Shown here: piece by piece, positions 25,522 to 34,834 of the stretch
Position numbering within the stretch: the stretch's first letter is position 1
Layout: every line of letters begins with the position of its first letter
Assembly: GCF_013213835.1 (NCBI RefSeq)
Contig: NZ_JABSSU010000002.1
Coordinates: forward strand, 46,837-110,836
Direction of reading: 5' to 3'
From: Winogradskyella sp.
GTDB lineage: Bacteria > Bacteroidota > Bacteroidia > Flavobacteriales > Flavobacteriaceae
Length of the DNA stretch: 64,000 nt
Translations under genes and position numbers: made by a program
The notes under the pieces: generated by a model
Told to the model about the DNA's origin: nothing
What the model saw: the letters and a program-made list of their open reading frames with translations, nothing else
Databases searched by the model: none

Positions 25522-28077
25522 TTATTTTAAGATTAGCTTCTTAGTAACTTCACCAAGCTCACTACTTAATTTCACAAAGTAAACACCTGATTCAAAAGAC
25601 GTCATATCTATTTTATAGCCATTAATTAAACTTAAATCTTTACCATAAAACATCAACTTACCTAAGGAGTTATATATCCTTACACTTACGCCATCTGATT
25701 TATCCCATCTTACATTTATTTCATTATTTGCCGGATTCGGATATAATGAAAAATCTGATAAGCCAAATTCATCTAGACTTAGGCTCTCTTGATACAAGTC
25801 TGATCGCCACAAACCTCTTCCGTAGGTTCCTGCATAGATTTTACCATCAGCCGTATTAATTTCCAGTTCATTAATACGAACGTTTGGTAATCCATTATTA
25901 AATGCTGTCCAGCTATTGCCAAGATCAGTATCCGTATAATATACCCCATAATTCATTCCAACATACAAACCATCTTTCCCATTATCTTGCCATACCACCG
26001 CTTGAGCAGAAAAATTTGGTAAATCCCATGGTATAGCCGTCCATGATACTCCGTTATCTGTACTTGTATACACTTTTTGACTTCCTGTAACGGCAATTGC
26101 AAGTTTTGCCGGATCAGTAGGATGGACAGCAATAGAATTTATAAAATTACCTCCTAGGTTAAGTGAAGAAAAGTTCCAAGTCGCACCTCCATTTGTAGAA
26201 AATCTGAATGTTCCATTGTTAGCCATATACATATATTGATTATTTGACGGAGCAATCTTAAAGTGATCTATGTTAGCATTTATATTAGGAGATATAGAAG
26301 ACCAATTAAAACCACCATTTAAAGATTTATAGACTTCATCAAAAGCCACATAAATAGTATTTTGAACTAGAGGATCTTGCTCAAAAGGCACAATCCAATT
26401 CCACTGGAATGTACCGCCTTTTCCATCAGGTCCATTTAGAAAATTGACACCATTAGAACCTAGGAAATTAAACTCTGTAGAATAGAGTGACCCAAATTGA
26501 GATGTTCCAAACATTCTTGAAGGATTATTTTTATCAATAAAACCTTCCATACCATCTGCACCAAGCCAATCCTTCCATAAACCGTCTTCTCTCAAAACCG
26601 AAGAACCATTATCCTGTGAGCCGCCAGTAACCACTACAGGATCTGTTTGGCTAATACCTATTCTATAAAATTGTCTTATACCTAAACCAGTCGTAAGGTC
26701 TGTATAATAATTACTGTTAACCACAGTTGGATTATCTGCTCTAAAGATCCCGCCATCGGTTCCTGCATATAATTTAGCATTCGCGCCAGTACCCGAAAAC
26801 AACAATATATCAACATCTGCATGGCAGTAACCGATATTCGCATTGCTCGCATTGCCTGGAACCCATTGTGACGTAATTCCAAAATTCAGTCCTCCATTTG
26901 TTGATCTCCAAGTATTAATACCAGCAATATGGACATCATCTGCATCATTTGGATTCACAACAATATCCATATCTCTTGGTGCTTGTCCTACCCCGGCGTC
27001 ACCAGGATCCAATGAGTTTGAACTGTAACCAAAATAATTTCTACCATCATGATTTAATTTTGTGAAAGAAGCACCACTATTTGTTGACTTATATAATCCA
27101 CCAAAAGCGCCACCAGAAGCCTCTACTACATAAACCACATTAGGATTAGCAGCAGAAACACCTATCATTTTAGGCCCACCGCCAAATTGATTTCCGCCAG
27201 TACCGTTTACCGGTGAAAATGAAGTGCCACCATTTGTTGAGACATAAAAGCTAGAACTTGACGCATAAATGGTGTTAGGATCACCAGGTTTAAACTCAAA
27301 ATCAAAACCTGAGCCTGTACCTGCAAAGTAAATTGAACTCCACGAAGATCCACCATTCGTTGACTTATATAAACCATTACCTTGAGCACTTGCATAAACC
27401 TTATTTGAATTGGTCGGATCAATCATTATTTTATTCACTGTTCCACCAGACACGCTACCTTGAAAATTCCATGTAGAACCACCATCAATTGATTTAAAAA
27501 TGGTACCACCAGTAGAACCCCAATAATATGTGTTATTGTTTGAAGGATCAATAGCCAATGCATACACATCTATATTAGAAAGATTATCTGTTAAAACAGT
27601 CCATGTTGCACCACCATCTAAAGTTTTCCAAACACCACCTGTTTCTCCACCAATAATTATGTGGTTTTGATTACCTTCTTCGATCGCGATTGACGTTATT
27701 CTACCTACACCAGGATTCCAACCTGAAGTTGCATCCCAATATGTTGGACCCATATCTTCCCATGCACCAACTTCTGTCATTTTTGCAACACCTTCACTAT
27801 TTATTTGTGAATTGTAATTTCTTAATTCATTATAATAAAATTCTGGCGACTTCAATTTTCCAGAGTCGTCCATTGCTCGTTCCGCAAAATACTGCCAACG
27901 TCTAAACTGCTTATAACCTGTACCTTTCCCTCTACCTATAGAATCAAAATGTTCTTCTGCTATCTGGGAAATATATTCAACGGTATAATTTCCGTCATTA
28001 ATAAGGTCTTGATAATTCTGTCCATAGCTCACTAAAAAGCACACAGAAAAGGCCAGAATGGCAATAATCTTTTTCAT
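25522..28077 (-). CDS. Sortilin/VPS10-like beta-propeller protein with T9SS type A sorting domain
   Basis: An 851-residue secreted protein: a signal peptide at 1-19, then many BNR/VPS10-type propeller repeats (recurring GGxTW, STNGG, YKSTNGG and Asp-box-like segments) through about residue 740. The C-terminal T9SS type A sorting domain is seen in [25 protein letters not shown] and GVYFVKL near 770-851. It should cross the outer membrane through T9SS and be attached or released. Binding target is unknown. ATG at 28077 (MKKIIAI) was chosen over an upstream alternative start at 28110 because it begins the signal peptide. Confidence 0.9.
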   Translation of the reverse strand: MKKIIAILAFSVCFLVSYGQNYQDLINDGNYTVEYISQIAEEHFDSIGRGKGTGYKQFRRWQYFAERAMDDSGKLKSPEFYYNELRNYNSQINSEGVAKMTEVGAWEDMGPTYWDATSGWNPGVGRITSIAIEEGNQNHIIIGGETGGVWKTLDGGATWTVLTDNLSNIDVYALAIDPSNNNTYYWGSTGGTIFKSIDGGSTWNFQGSVSGGTVNKIMIDPTNSNKVYASAQGNGLYKSTNGGSSWSSIYFAGTGSGFDFEFKPGDPNTIYASSSSFYVSTNGGTSFSPVNGTGGNQFGGGPKMIGVSAANPNVVYVVEASGGAFGGLYKSTNSGASFTKLNHDGRNYFGYSSNSLDPGDAGVGQAPRDMDIVVNPNDADDVHIAGINTWRSTNGGLNFGITSQWVPGNASNANIGYCHADVDILLFSGTGANAKLYAGTDGGIFRADNPTVVNSNYYTDLTTGLGIRQFYRIGISQTDPVVVTGGSQDNGSSVLREDGLWKDWLGADGMEGFIDKNNPSRMFGTSQFGSLYSTEFNFLGSNGVNFLNGPDGKGGTFQWNWIVPFEQDPLVQNTIYVAFDEVYKSLNGGFNWSSISPNINANIDHFKIAPSNNQYMYMANNGTFRFSTNGGATWNFSSLNLGGNFINSIAVHPTDPAKLAIAVTGSQKVYTSTDNGVSWTAIPWDLPNFSAQAVVWQDNGKDGLYVGMNYGVYYTDTDLGNSWTAFNNGLPNVRINELEINTADGKIYAGTYGRGLWRSDLYQESLSLDEFGLSDFSLYPNPANNEINVRWDKSDGVSVRIYNSLGKLMFYGKDLSLINGYKIDMTSFESGVYFVKLSSELGEVTKKLILK

Positions 28078-28107
28078 AATTTTCAATTTTTGAGTACAAT
28101 TTACTCC

Positions 28108-28115
28108 CAAAAATA
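28108..28115 (-). promoter_or_regulatory. -7 promoter element for the sortilin-like gene
   Basis: The minus strand reads TATTTTTG (TAnnTTTG) about 30 bases before ATG 28077. It lies in the 79-base divergent gap with the SSS symporter gene. Confidence 0.35.
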
Positions 28116-28156
28116 CTATTTTTCAAATTTCTTTATCTTCATTAAACCTAACTTTT

Positions 28157-29695
28157 ATGAGCACAGCGTCAATCTTATTACTTATCGTTGGATATTTTAG
28201 TATACTTATCCTAATTTCATATGCAACAGGTAGAGATGACAGTAATGATGTTTTCTTTAAAGCTAAAAGACAATCTCCATGGTATGTTGTTGCCTTTGGA
28301 ATGATTGGAGCTTCCCTATCAGGAGTTACTTTTATCTCTGTTCCAGGAATTGTTGGAGGCGAACAATTTGCTTACATGCAAGGAGTTTTCGGATTTTTTG
28401 TTGGCTACATATTTATTATGACCGTGTTAATCCCGCTATACTATAAGTTAAATGTAACCTCAATTTATCAATATTTAGAACAGCGCTTTGGTTTTATGAG
28501 TTATAAGACTGGGGCATTTTTCTTTTTATTATCTAGGGTTACAGGTGCTTCTTTCAGGTTATTTTTAGTTGCAATAGCCATGCAATATATTGTCTTTAAA
28601 GAATTAGGTGTGCCATTTTGGTTGACGGTGGTGATCTCTATAGCTTTGATTTGGTTGTATACCAACCGTGGCGGAATTAAAACAATAGTTTGGACAGATA
28701 CACTTCAAACTCTAGCTATGTTAGTTTCAGTCTGTGTTGCAATTTATCTCATTAATTCAAAATTAGAATGGTCATATTTTGACTTCCTTAATTCAAATGA
28801 ATTCAATAAACGAGGAAAAATCTTCTTTTTTGATGACCCAAATGCTAAGGTGTATTTTTGGAAGTATTTTATAGGAGGGATATTTATTGCAATAACCATG
28901 ACTGGATTAGATCAAGACATGATGCAAAAAAACTTGACTTGTAAAAATCCCAGGGAAGCAAAAAAAAATATCTTTAGTATGGCAACCTTATTAATAATAG
29001 TCAATTTTGTATTTCTTTCTTTAGGTGCTTTACTTTTTATTTATTCCGAAAAATTTAATCTCACAATACCATTTTTGGATGGAAGAACAAGAACAGATTT
29101 ATTATTCCCTGAGATTGCAATGAACCAAGGTCTTGGAACTGGCTTAGCAATAACCTTTTTAATTGGTTTAATAGCAGCCGCTTACTCAAGTGCTGATAGC
29201 GCTTTAACATCTTTGACTACTTCATTTAGTGTAGACTTTTTAAATATTGAGAAAAAGCCTGTTGAGGCACAAAAACCACTTAGAAAAAAAGTTCATATAG
29301 GTGTATCAATCTTGCTAATTATAGTTGTTTTATTGTTTAATATGTTAGAAGGTAATGTTGTAGGTAATTTATTCAAATTCGCTACTTTCACTTATGGCCC
29401 ATTACTAGGTTTATTCGCGTTTGGAATATTAACCAAATTCAATATTAAGGATAAATATGTTTGGATGGTTGGATTAATATCAATAGTCCTGACGTATTGT
29501 ATAACACAAATACCAACCTACTATGCTTTTAGTGAGCAGCTATTTCTAGAAGATTGCACAAAATCAAATTGGGAATGTGCAGCATTATACGCACAAAAAT
29601 ACTTTTACAACTTTCACTGGGAAATACTACCAATAAATGGTTTAATAACCTTTGTGGGATTATTTCTAATTAAGAAAAAAACAATACTTTCATAG
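28157..29695 (+). CDS. Sodium:solute symporter (SSS family)
   Basis: A 512-residue inner-membrane transporter with about 13 hydrophobic segments. SSS-type features are GASLSGVTFISVPG near residue 50, the RLFLVA segment, and AAAYSSADSALTSLTTSF near 345, matching the family sodium-binding region. Flavobacterial members like this are annotated only as sodium:solute symporters, and the solute is unknown. It starts 80 bases from the divergent T9SS gene and stands alone; the next gene has its own leader. Confidence 0.88.
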   Translation: MSTASILLLIVGYFSILILISYATGRDDSNDVFFKAKRQSPWYVVAFGMIGASLSGVTFISVPGIVGGEQFAYMQGVFGFFVGYIFIMTVLIPLYYKLNVTSIYQYLEQRFGFMSYKTGAFFFLLSRVTGASFRLFLVAIAMQYIVFKELGVPFWLTVVISIALIWLYTNRGGIKTIVWTDTLQTLAMLVSVCVAIYLINSKLEWSYFDFLNSNEFNKRGKIFFFDDPNAKVYFWKYFIGGIFIAITMTGLDQDMMQKNLTCKNPREAKKNIFSMATLLIIVNFVFLSLGALLFIYSEKFNLTIPFLDGRTRTDLLFPEIAMNQGLGTGLAITFLIGLIAAAYSSADSALTSLTTSFSVDFLNIEKKPVEAQKPLRKKVHIGVSILLIIVVLLFNMLEGNVVGNLFKFATFTYGPLLGLFAFGILTKFNIKDKYVWMVGLISIVLTYCITQIPTYYAFSEQLFLEDCTKSNWECAALYAQKYFYNFHWEILPINGLITFVGLFLIKKKTILS

Positions 29696-29763
29696 TTTTC
29701 TTATTTTTTATTCAAAAACGTTTTGTTTACAACTATTGTTAAGTTAATTATTTGTTAAATCAT

Positions 29764-29771
29764 TATATTTG
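29764..29771 (+). promoter_or_regulatory. -7 promoter element for the VCBS lipoprotein operon
   Basis: TATATTTG (TAnnTTTG) lies 27 bases before the ATG at 29799. A TTG at 29736-29738 is 25 bases upstream, slightly too far for the consensus -33 position. Confidence 0.4.
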
Positions 29772-29798
29772 TGACATCAACTAACTGTCACAACTTTA

Positions 29799-32700
29799 AT
29801 GAAGAAACTAAACGTTGCTTTTTTAGCAATAGCATTTTTATTTTCTTGTTCTAACGAACAAGAGAAGCTCAATTCATCATCTTATTTATTTGAAACAGTC
29901 TCCCCAGAATCATCAGGAATAGAGTTTGCCAATATTGTAACCGAAGATGCGGAACACAACATTATTAGTTACATTTATTATTATAATGGTGGTGGTGTAG
30001 CTACAGGAGATGTTAATAACGATGGTCTGTCAGACTTATTTTTTGTTTCTAATATGGGTAATAATAAGTTATACCTTAACAAAGGAGACCTTAAATTTGA
30101 GGATATTTCTGACAAAGCAAATATTTCGGGAAATGCGAGTTGGCAAACTGGCGTGACACTTGTTGACATCAATAATGATGGTTTTTTAGATATTTATATA
30201 TGTGCTGTTTCTGAATACTTAGACTTTAAAGGTCATAACGAACTTTATATTAATAATGGAGATAATACATTCACGGAAAAAGCAAAAGATTACGGACTTG
30301 ATTTTAAGGGTTATTCTACCCAATCTTATTTTTTCGATTATGACAAAGATGGGGATTTAGACGCTTACCTTGTTAATCATGCTGTACATACTTCACTGTC
30401 CCACGGAAAAGCGGAATTAAGACATAAAAGAGAACCTTTAACTGGAGATGTCCTACTCAAAAATGATAATGGGCAATTTATTGATGTAAGTGAAGAAGCC
30501 AACATTTATGGTGGTATTAACGGATACGGACTCAGTGCCACTATAGCAGATTTTAATAATGATGGATGGGACGATATTTATGTCTGTAATGATTTTCATG
30601 AAGACGATTACTACTACATCAATCAAAAAGATGGTAAGTTTAAAGAACAATTAGCCAAAAGTTTTACTACAATTAGTAGGTTTTCAATGGGCAGCGATGC
30701 ATCGGATATAAATGGCGATGGCTACCAAGATTTAATGACTTTAGATATGTTACCTAGGGATGAAGTTGTTTTAAAAGAAACTGAAGGTGACGATTCGATG
30801 TTTAATATGCAGGTGCATTTAAATAATCTTGGATATAAGGATCAATATTCTAGAAACATGTTGCAAATGAATAATTCTGGTGAATTTTTTCAAGAAACCG
30901 CCATTCTTAATAATGTAGCAGACACTGATTGGAGTTGGTCACCGCTATTTGCTGATTATAACAATGATGGTTACCAAGATTTATTTGTTTCTAACGGAAT
31001 ATTGAGAAGACCAAATGGTTTAGACTTTAAAAAGTATATTTCAAGTGCATTTAAAGGAAGATCTGAAGCTGAAGGTTTAGCATGGCTTTACAACTCAATC
31101 AATGAAATGGCAAGTGGAAAAGTAACAAATGAAATATTCGAAGGAAATTCTAAAACATTTAAGAGACAAACTGGGAATTGGATTAAAAACCAACCAAATA
31201 TTTCTAATGGTGCCATCTATGTAGATTTAGATTTAGATGGCGATTTAGACATTGTAACAAATAATTATGGAGAAACAGCTTCATTATTAGAAAACACAAC
31301 TAAAAATAAGAACTACATAGAATTAGATTTTATTTATAAAGATTCTAATATAGAAGGAATAGGATCAAAAGTAATAATCTACACCAATAAAAAGCGTCAG
31401 TTGAAACAGCTATTCAAATCACGTGGTTTTATGTCTTCATTTGAAAGCAAAATACATTTTGGTTTAGGCCAAACTAAAACTATAGACTCTTTAGAAATTA
31501 TATGGCCAAATAACGAAGTTCAAATTATTAAAAACCCGGAAATCAACCAATCATTATCGGTAAGCTTTAAGCCATCGAATAATGTAAAAGATTATGACAA
31601 CTCTAAGCAAAAAAGCACCATCTTTAAAAAGAAAGATTTGATTGAATATACACATACTGAGGATCTTTATAATGATTTTGCCGAAGAAAAATTAATCCCC
31701 TATAAGATATCAATGCAAGGCCCAGCCGTAGCAATAGGTGACATTGATAATGATGGTTATGAAGATCTATTTTTAGGAAATGCTTCTGACAAAGTCGGTA
31801 CAATTTTCAAGAATACTGGAACGCGTTTTATTGAAACTAAACAAACAGTATTAGAACAAGACGCTGCATTTGAAGATAACGACGCTGTATTTTTTGATGC
31901 GGATAATGATGGAGATTTAGATTTGTACGTTGCCTCAGGTGTTAATGAAAGGAAAGATATAAACTATCAACACGACAGATTATACATCAATAATGACGGT
32001 ACTTATGTAAAAGCGCAAAATCAGATTCCAGAGAATACTCTTGTAACTTCAACAGTTTCTGCGAGTGATTATGATCAAGACGGAGATATAGATCTTTTTA
32101 TTGGTATTCTCGCTGATGCTAATGATTTCGGTAAACTAACGACTTCATATATTTTAAATAATGATGGCAAAGGAAACTTTACTATTGATAATGAATTTGA
32201 ATTAACCTCTAAAGTTACCGATGCAAAATGGGAAGATATAAATGATGATGGTCTATCAGACCTAATTGTAGCTACTGAATGGGATACACCAAAAATTTAT
32301 TTGAATTCCACTGGTGGTCTTGAATTAATAAGCTTATCAGAAAATTACAAGGGCTTATGGCAATCAATTAACACTTTTGACATTGATAATGATGGCGATA
32401 AAGATATTTTATTGGGCAACTGGGGAACAAACACCAAACTAAGTTTAAATACAGATGGACCACTTAAAATGTACCACAATGATTTTGATGAAAATGGTAA
32501 ATTTGAAACACTTCTAGCTTACAGTAAAAATGGCGTTTATTATCCATTAAATTCTAAAGATGAAATGGCTGGACAAATGAATCTCGTCAATAAAGTTTAT
32601 ACCGATCATAAAAGCTATGCCGGTAAGCCATTTGATAAAATTATTTTACCAAATTTCTTAAACGAATCAACCATATATGAAGCAATCACATTCGCCACGA

Positions 32701-33044
32701 GTTATCTCAAAAATGATAACGGAGAATATAAGGAAGTAATACAATTACCAGATGCTTTTCAAATGGCACCAGTAAATACTTTTTCTAAAATTAATATTGG
32801 CGATAAACCTCAATTAATAGTAGCGGGTAACTCATACAAAGTGAATACCTATCACGGATCATACACATCTCTTAAAGGACTTTTAGTTAATGATATTACT
32901 AAATTTAAGTCTATATCAACAGAAGGCATAAGTCCTTTTGATGGTCAAATAAAACAACTAGAAACTATCAAAATGAAGGATAAAAACATTCTAATTGTAG
33001 TGACTAACAATGATGACATTAGAACCTATACTTTTCAAGACTAA
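29799..33044 (+). CDS. VCBS/FG-GAP repeat lipoprotein with ASPIC/UnbV domain (CRTAC1-like)
   Basis: A 1081-residue surface-type lipoprotein with lipobox LFSC (Cys17). Many FG-GAP/VCBS calcium-loop motifs of the form DxNxDGxxD recur (DVNNDGLSD, DINNDGFLD, DFNNDGWDD, DIDNDGYED), predicting one or two seven-bladed propellers. An ASPIC/UnbV module with FGLGQTKTIDSLEIIWPN sits near residue 560. The family is widespread in Bacteroidota outer-membrane or exported proteins, often without known function. The haloperoxidase-like gene starts 3 bases after its stop, so the two are an operon. Confidence 0.88.
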   Translation: MKKLNVAFLAIAFLFSCSNEQEKLNSSSYLFETVSPESSGIEFANIVTEDAEHNIISYIYYYNGGGVATGDVNNDGLSDLFFVSNMGNNKLYLNKGDLKFEDISDKANISGNASWQTGVTLVDINNDGFLDIYICAVSEYLDFKGHNELYINNGDNTFTEKAKDYGLDFKGYSTQSYFFDYDKDGDLDAYLVNHAVHTSLSHGKAELRHKREPLTGDVLLKNDNGQFIDVSEEANIYGGINGYGLSATIADFNNDGWDDIYVCNDFHEDDYYYINQKDGKFKEQLAKSFTTISRFSMGSDASDINGDGYQDLMTLDMLPRDEVVLKETEGDDSMFNMQVHLNNLGYKDQYSRNMLQMNNSGEFFQETAILNNVADTDWSWSPLFADYNNDGYQDLFVSNGILRRPNGLDFKKYISSAFKGRSEAEGLAWLYNSINEMASGKVTNEIFEGNSKTFKRQTGNWIKNQPNISNGAIYVDLDLDGDLDIVTNNYGETASLLENTTKNKNYIELDFIYKDSNIEGIGSKVIIYTNKKRQLKQLFKSRGFMSSFESKIHFGLGQTKTIDSLEIIWPNNEVQIIKNPEINQSLSVSFKPSNNVKDYDNSKQKSTIFKKKDLIEYTHTEDLYNDFAEEKLIPYKISMQGPAVAIGDIDNDGYEDLFLGNASDKVGTIFKNTGTRFIETKQTVLEQDAAFEDNDAVFFDADNDGDLDLYVASGVNERKDINYQHDRLYINNDGTYVKAQNQIPENTLVTSTVSASDYDQDGDIDLFIGILADANDFGKLTTSYILNNDGKGNFTIDNEFELTSKVTDAKWEDINDDGLSDLIVATEWDTPKIYLNSTGGLELISLSENYKGLWQSINTFDIDNDGDKDILLGNWGTNTKLSLNTDGPLKMYHNDFDENGKFETLLAYSKNGVYYPLNSKDEMAGQMNLVNKVYTDHKSYAGKPFDKIILPNFLNESTIYEAITFATSYLKNDNGEYKEVIQLPDAFQMAPVNTFSKINIGDKPQLIVAGNSYKVNTYHGSYTSLKGLLVNDITKFKSISTEGISPFDGQIKQLETIKMKDKNILIVVTNNDDIRTYTFQD

Positions 33045-33047
33045 GAT

Positions 33048-34373
33048 ATGAGATTGAAGCACTTAATACTATTTCCAGTTCTATGCTTTACAGTTTTTTC
33101 ATGTAAAGAAGAAAAACCAATTGAAATTAGCTCTAATGATTATCATAACGCTGTAGATAAATTAACTCAGGTGATGATTCATGATATTTTCTCACCACCT
33201 GTTGCGAGTAGAATATATGCTTATCCAAATATTGCGGCTTACGAAACATTAAATCAAAATAATGCTTCTTATAGGTCATTAAATGGTCAACTCAATGACC
33301 TAACATTAAATCCGCCCGAAAACGCTGATGTGCCAAATTTAAAATTAGCTTCTATAGTTGCTTACTTGGACGTGGCCAAAGAACTTGTATTTTCAAAAGA
33401 TAGCATAACTAAATATCGCGATAGTCTTTATAAGGAATGGGATGACATTAATTCTAAAGAGTTTAACATTGCTAAGTCTTACGGAAGAGAGATCTCCCAA
33501 CAAATCATCGCTTGGATGAATAAAGACAACTATGCTGAAACACGTACAATGCCAGATTATAATATCTATACAAATGATCCTTCGCAATGGGAACCTACTC
33601 CACCAGCATATATGAAAGGCATAGAACCTCATTGGAACAAAATAAGACCATTTGTATTAGATTCAGCTGCACAATTTAAACCGAAAAAACATCCAAAATT
33701 CTCACTTGAAGAAGGCTCTGCTTTTTACCAAGAGCTAATAGATGTTTATAATGTTACCAATAATATTAGAGCCAAAGGTGATAATTGCGAAGAAATACAA
33801 ATCGCAAGATTTTGGGATTGCAATCCGTTTGTCTCCGTTAATAAGGGACATTTTATGTTTGCAGAGAAAAAAATTACACCTGGAGCACATTGGATTGGAA
33901 TTTGTAAAATTGCATGCAAAGACACCAACTCAGATTATCAGAAAACAATATTTGCGTATACCAAAACTTCAATAGCCATTGCTGACGCCTTTATTAGTTG
34001 CTGGGATGAGAAATACAGAAGTAATTTAATCAGACCAGAAACGCTTATAAATAAGCATATTGACACTGATTGGTCTCCAATTCTTCAAACTCCACCATTT
34101 CCTGAATACACCAGCGGACATTCTGTAGTTTCCGGAGCTTCCTCAGAAGCACTAACGGATATCTTTGGTGATAATTTTAGTTTTGATGACACGACAGAAC
34201 TACCTTACGGACTTCCGATGCGACGTTTTAAATCCTTTAGATTAGCCGCACAAGAAGCCGCAGTTAGTCGTTTATACGGTAGCATACACTACAAAGCAGC
34301 AGTAGAGGTTGGTGTAGAACAAGGTATTGGTGTCGGAAATTTAGTGAATTCTAAATTAGAATTTTTGAAATAG
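33048..34373 (+). CDS. Vanadium-dependent haloperoxidase-type (PAP2 superfamily) lipoprotein
   Basis: A 441-residue lipoprotein (TVFSC, Cys19) with the all-helical PAP2/haloperoxidase fold. Active-site segments are RPETLI near 327, the SGHS motif (Ser356-His358) and RLYGSIHY with Arg408 and His414, which would ligate vanadate or phosphate. It could oxidise halides with peroxide or act as an acid phosphatase; the sequence cannot separate these. Co-transcription with the VCBS lipoprotein suggests a shared cell-surface task. Its stop lies 1 base from the convergent CoA-binding gene. Confidence 0.82.
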   Translation: MRLKHLILFPVLCFTVFSCKEEKPIEISSNDYHNAVDKLTQVMIHDIFSPPVASRIYAYPNIAAYETLNQNNASYRSLNGQLNDLTLNPPENADVPNLKLASIVAYLDVAKELVFSKDSITKYRDSLYKEWDDINSKEFNIAKSYGREISQQIIAWMNKDNYAETRTMPDYNIYTNDPSQWEPTPPAYMKGIEPHWNKIRPFVLDSAAQFKPKKHPKFSLEEGSAFYQELIDVYNVTNNIRAKGDNCEEIQIARFWDCNPFVSVNKGHFMFAEKKITPGAHWIGICKIACKDTNSDYQKTIFAYTKTSIAIADAFISCWDEKYRSNLIRPETLINKHIDTDWSPILQTPPFPEYTSGHSVVSGASSEALTDIFGDNFSFDDTTELPYGLPMRRFKSFRLAAQEAAVSRLYGSIHYKAAVEVGVEQGIGVGNLVNSKLEFLK

Positions 34374-34374
34374 T

Positions 34375-34737
34375 CTAATATTGATTTGTACTAAGTAATA
34401 CCAAAGTACAAGCAGCTTCGTAGGCTATGTTATTTTCTTTTAAAATCTTATAAAATTCAGGATTTTCGGTACCTGGATTAAAAATCACACGTTTTGGATT
34501 TAGACCAACAATATAGTTGTAATATGCTTCTTGACGGGATGGGTTTAAATACAATGTAACGGTATCCAAATCCTTATAATCTATCAAATCAGTATCTATA
34601 TTAACATCCTTAATGATACCAGTTTTTAATCCATAGGCCACTACATCATGATTGTTACTTTTCAACTTACTGATTGCAATATTTGAGTAACGTTCTGGTT
34701 TTAAAGACGCTCCAATTACTAAGGTTTTTTTATTCAT
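34375..34737 (-). CDS. CoA-binding domain protein (YccU-like)
   Basis: A 120-residue Rossmann-fold protein of the CoA_binding_2 family. Visible motifs are LVIGASLKPERYSN at 6-19, TVTLYLNPSRQ, and RVIFNPGTENPEF near 85-97. These small proteins bind CoA, and their role is unclear. It is transcribed divergently from the TonB-linked receptor with 97 bases between. Confidence 0.88.
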   Translation of the reverse strand: MNKKTLVIGASLKPERYSNIAISKLKSNNHDVVAYGLKTGIIKDVNIDTDLIDYKDLDTVTLYLNPSRQEAYYNYIVGLNPKRVIFNPGTENPEFYKILKENNIAYEAACTLVLLSTNQY

Positions 34738-34768
34738 GTGTTAAAAATGTTAATAAATGTTAAAATAA

Positions 34769-34793
34769 GTAACATGCTCTATTAATAGTCGTC
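34769..34793 (+). promoter_or_regulatory. Candidate ECF-type promoter for the TonB-linked receptor
   Basis: GTAAC (34769-34773), 14 bases, then GTCGTC (34788-34793), 42 bases before the receptor ATG. Elements match those in front of the ECF sigma gene at 46 kb, with the spacing one base shorter. Confidence 0.4.
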
Positions 34794-34834
34794 TACCCAA
34801 TAACAAACTTTCAATCAATCAAAATAAACAATCA

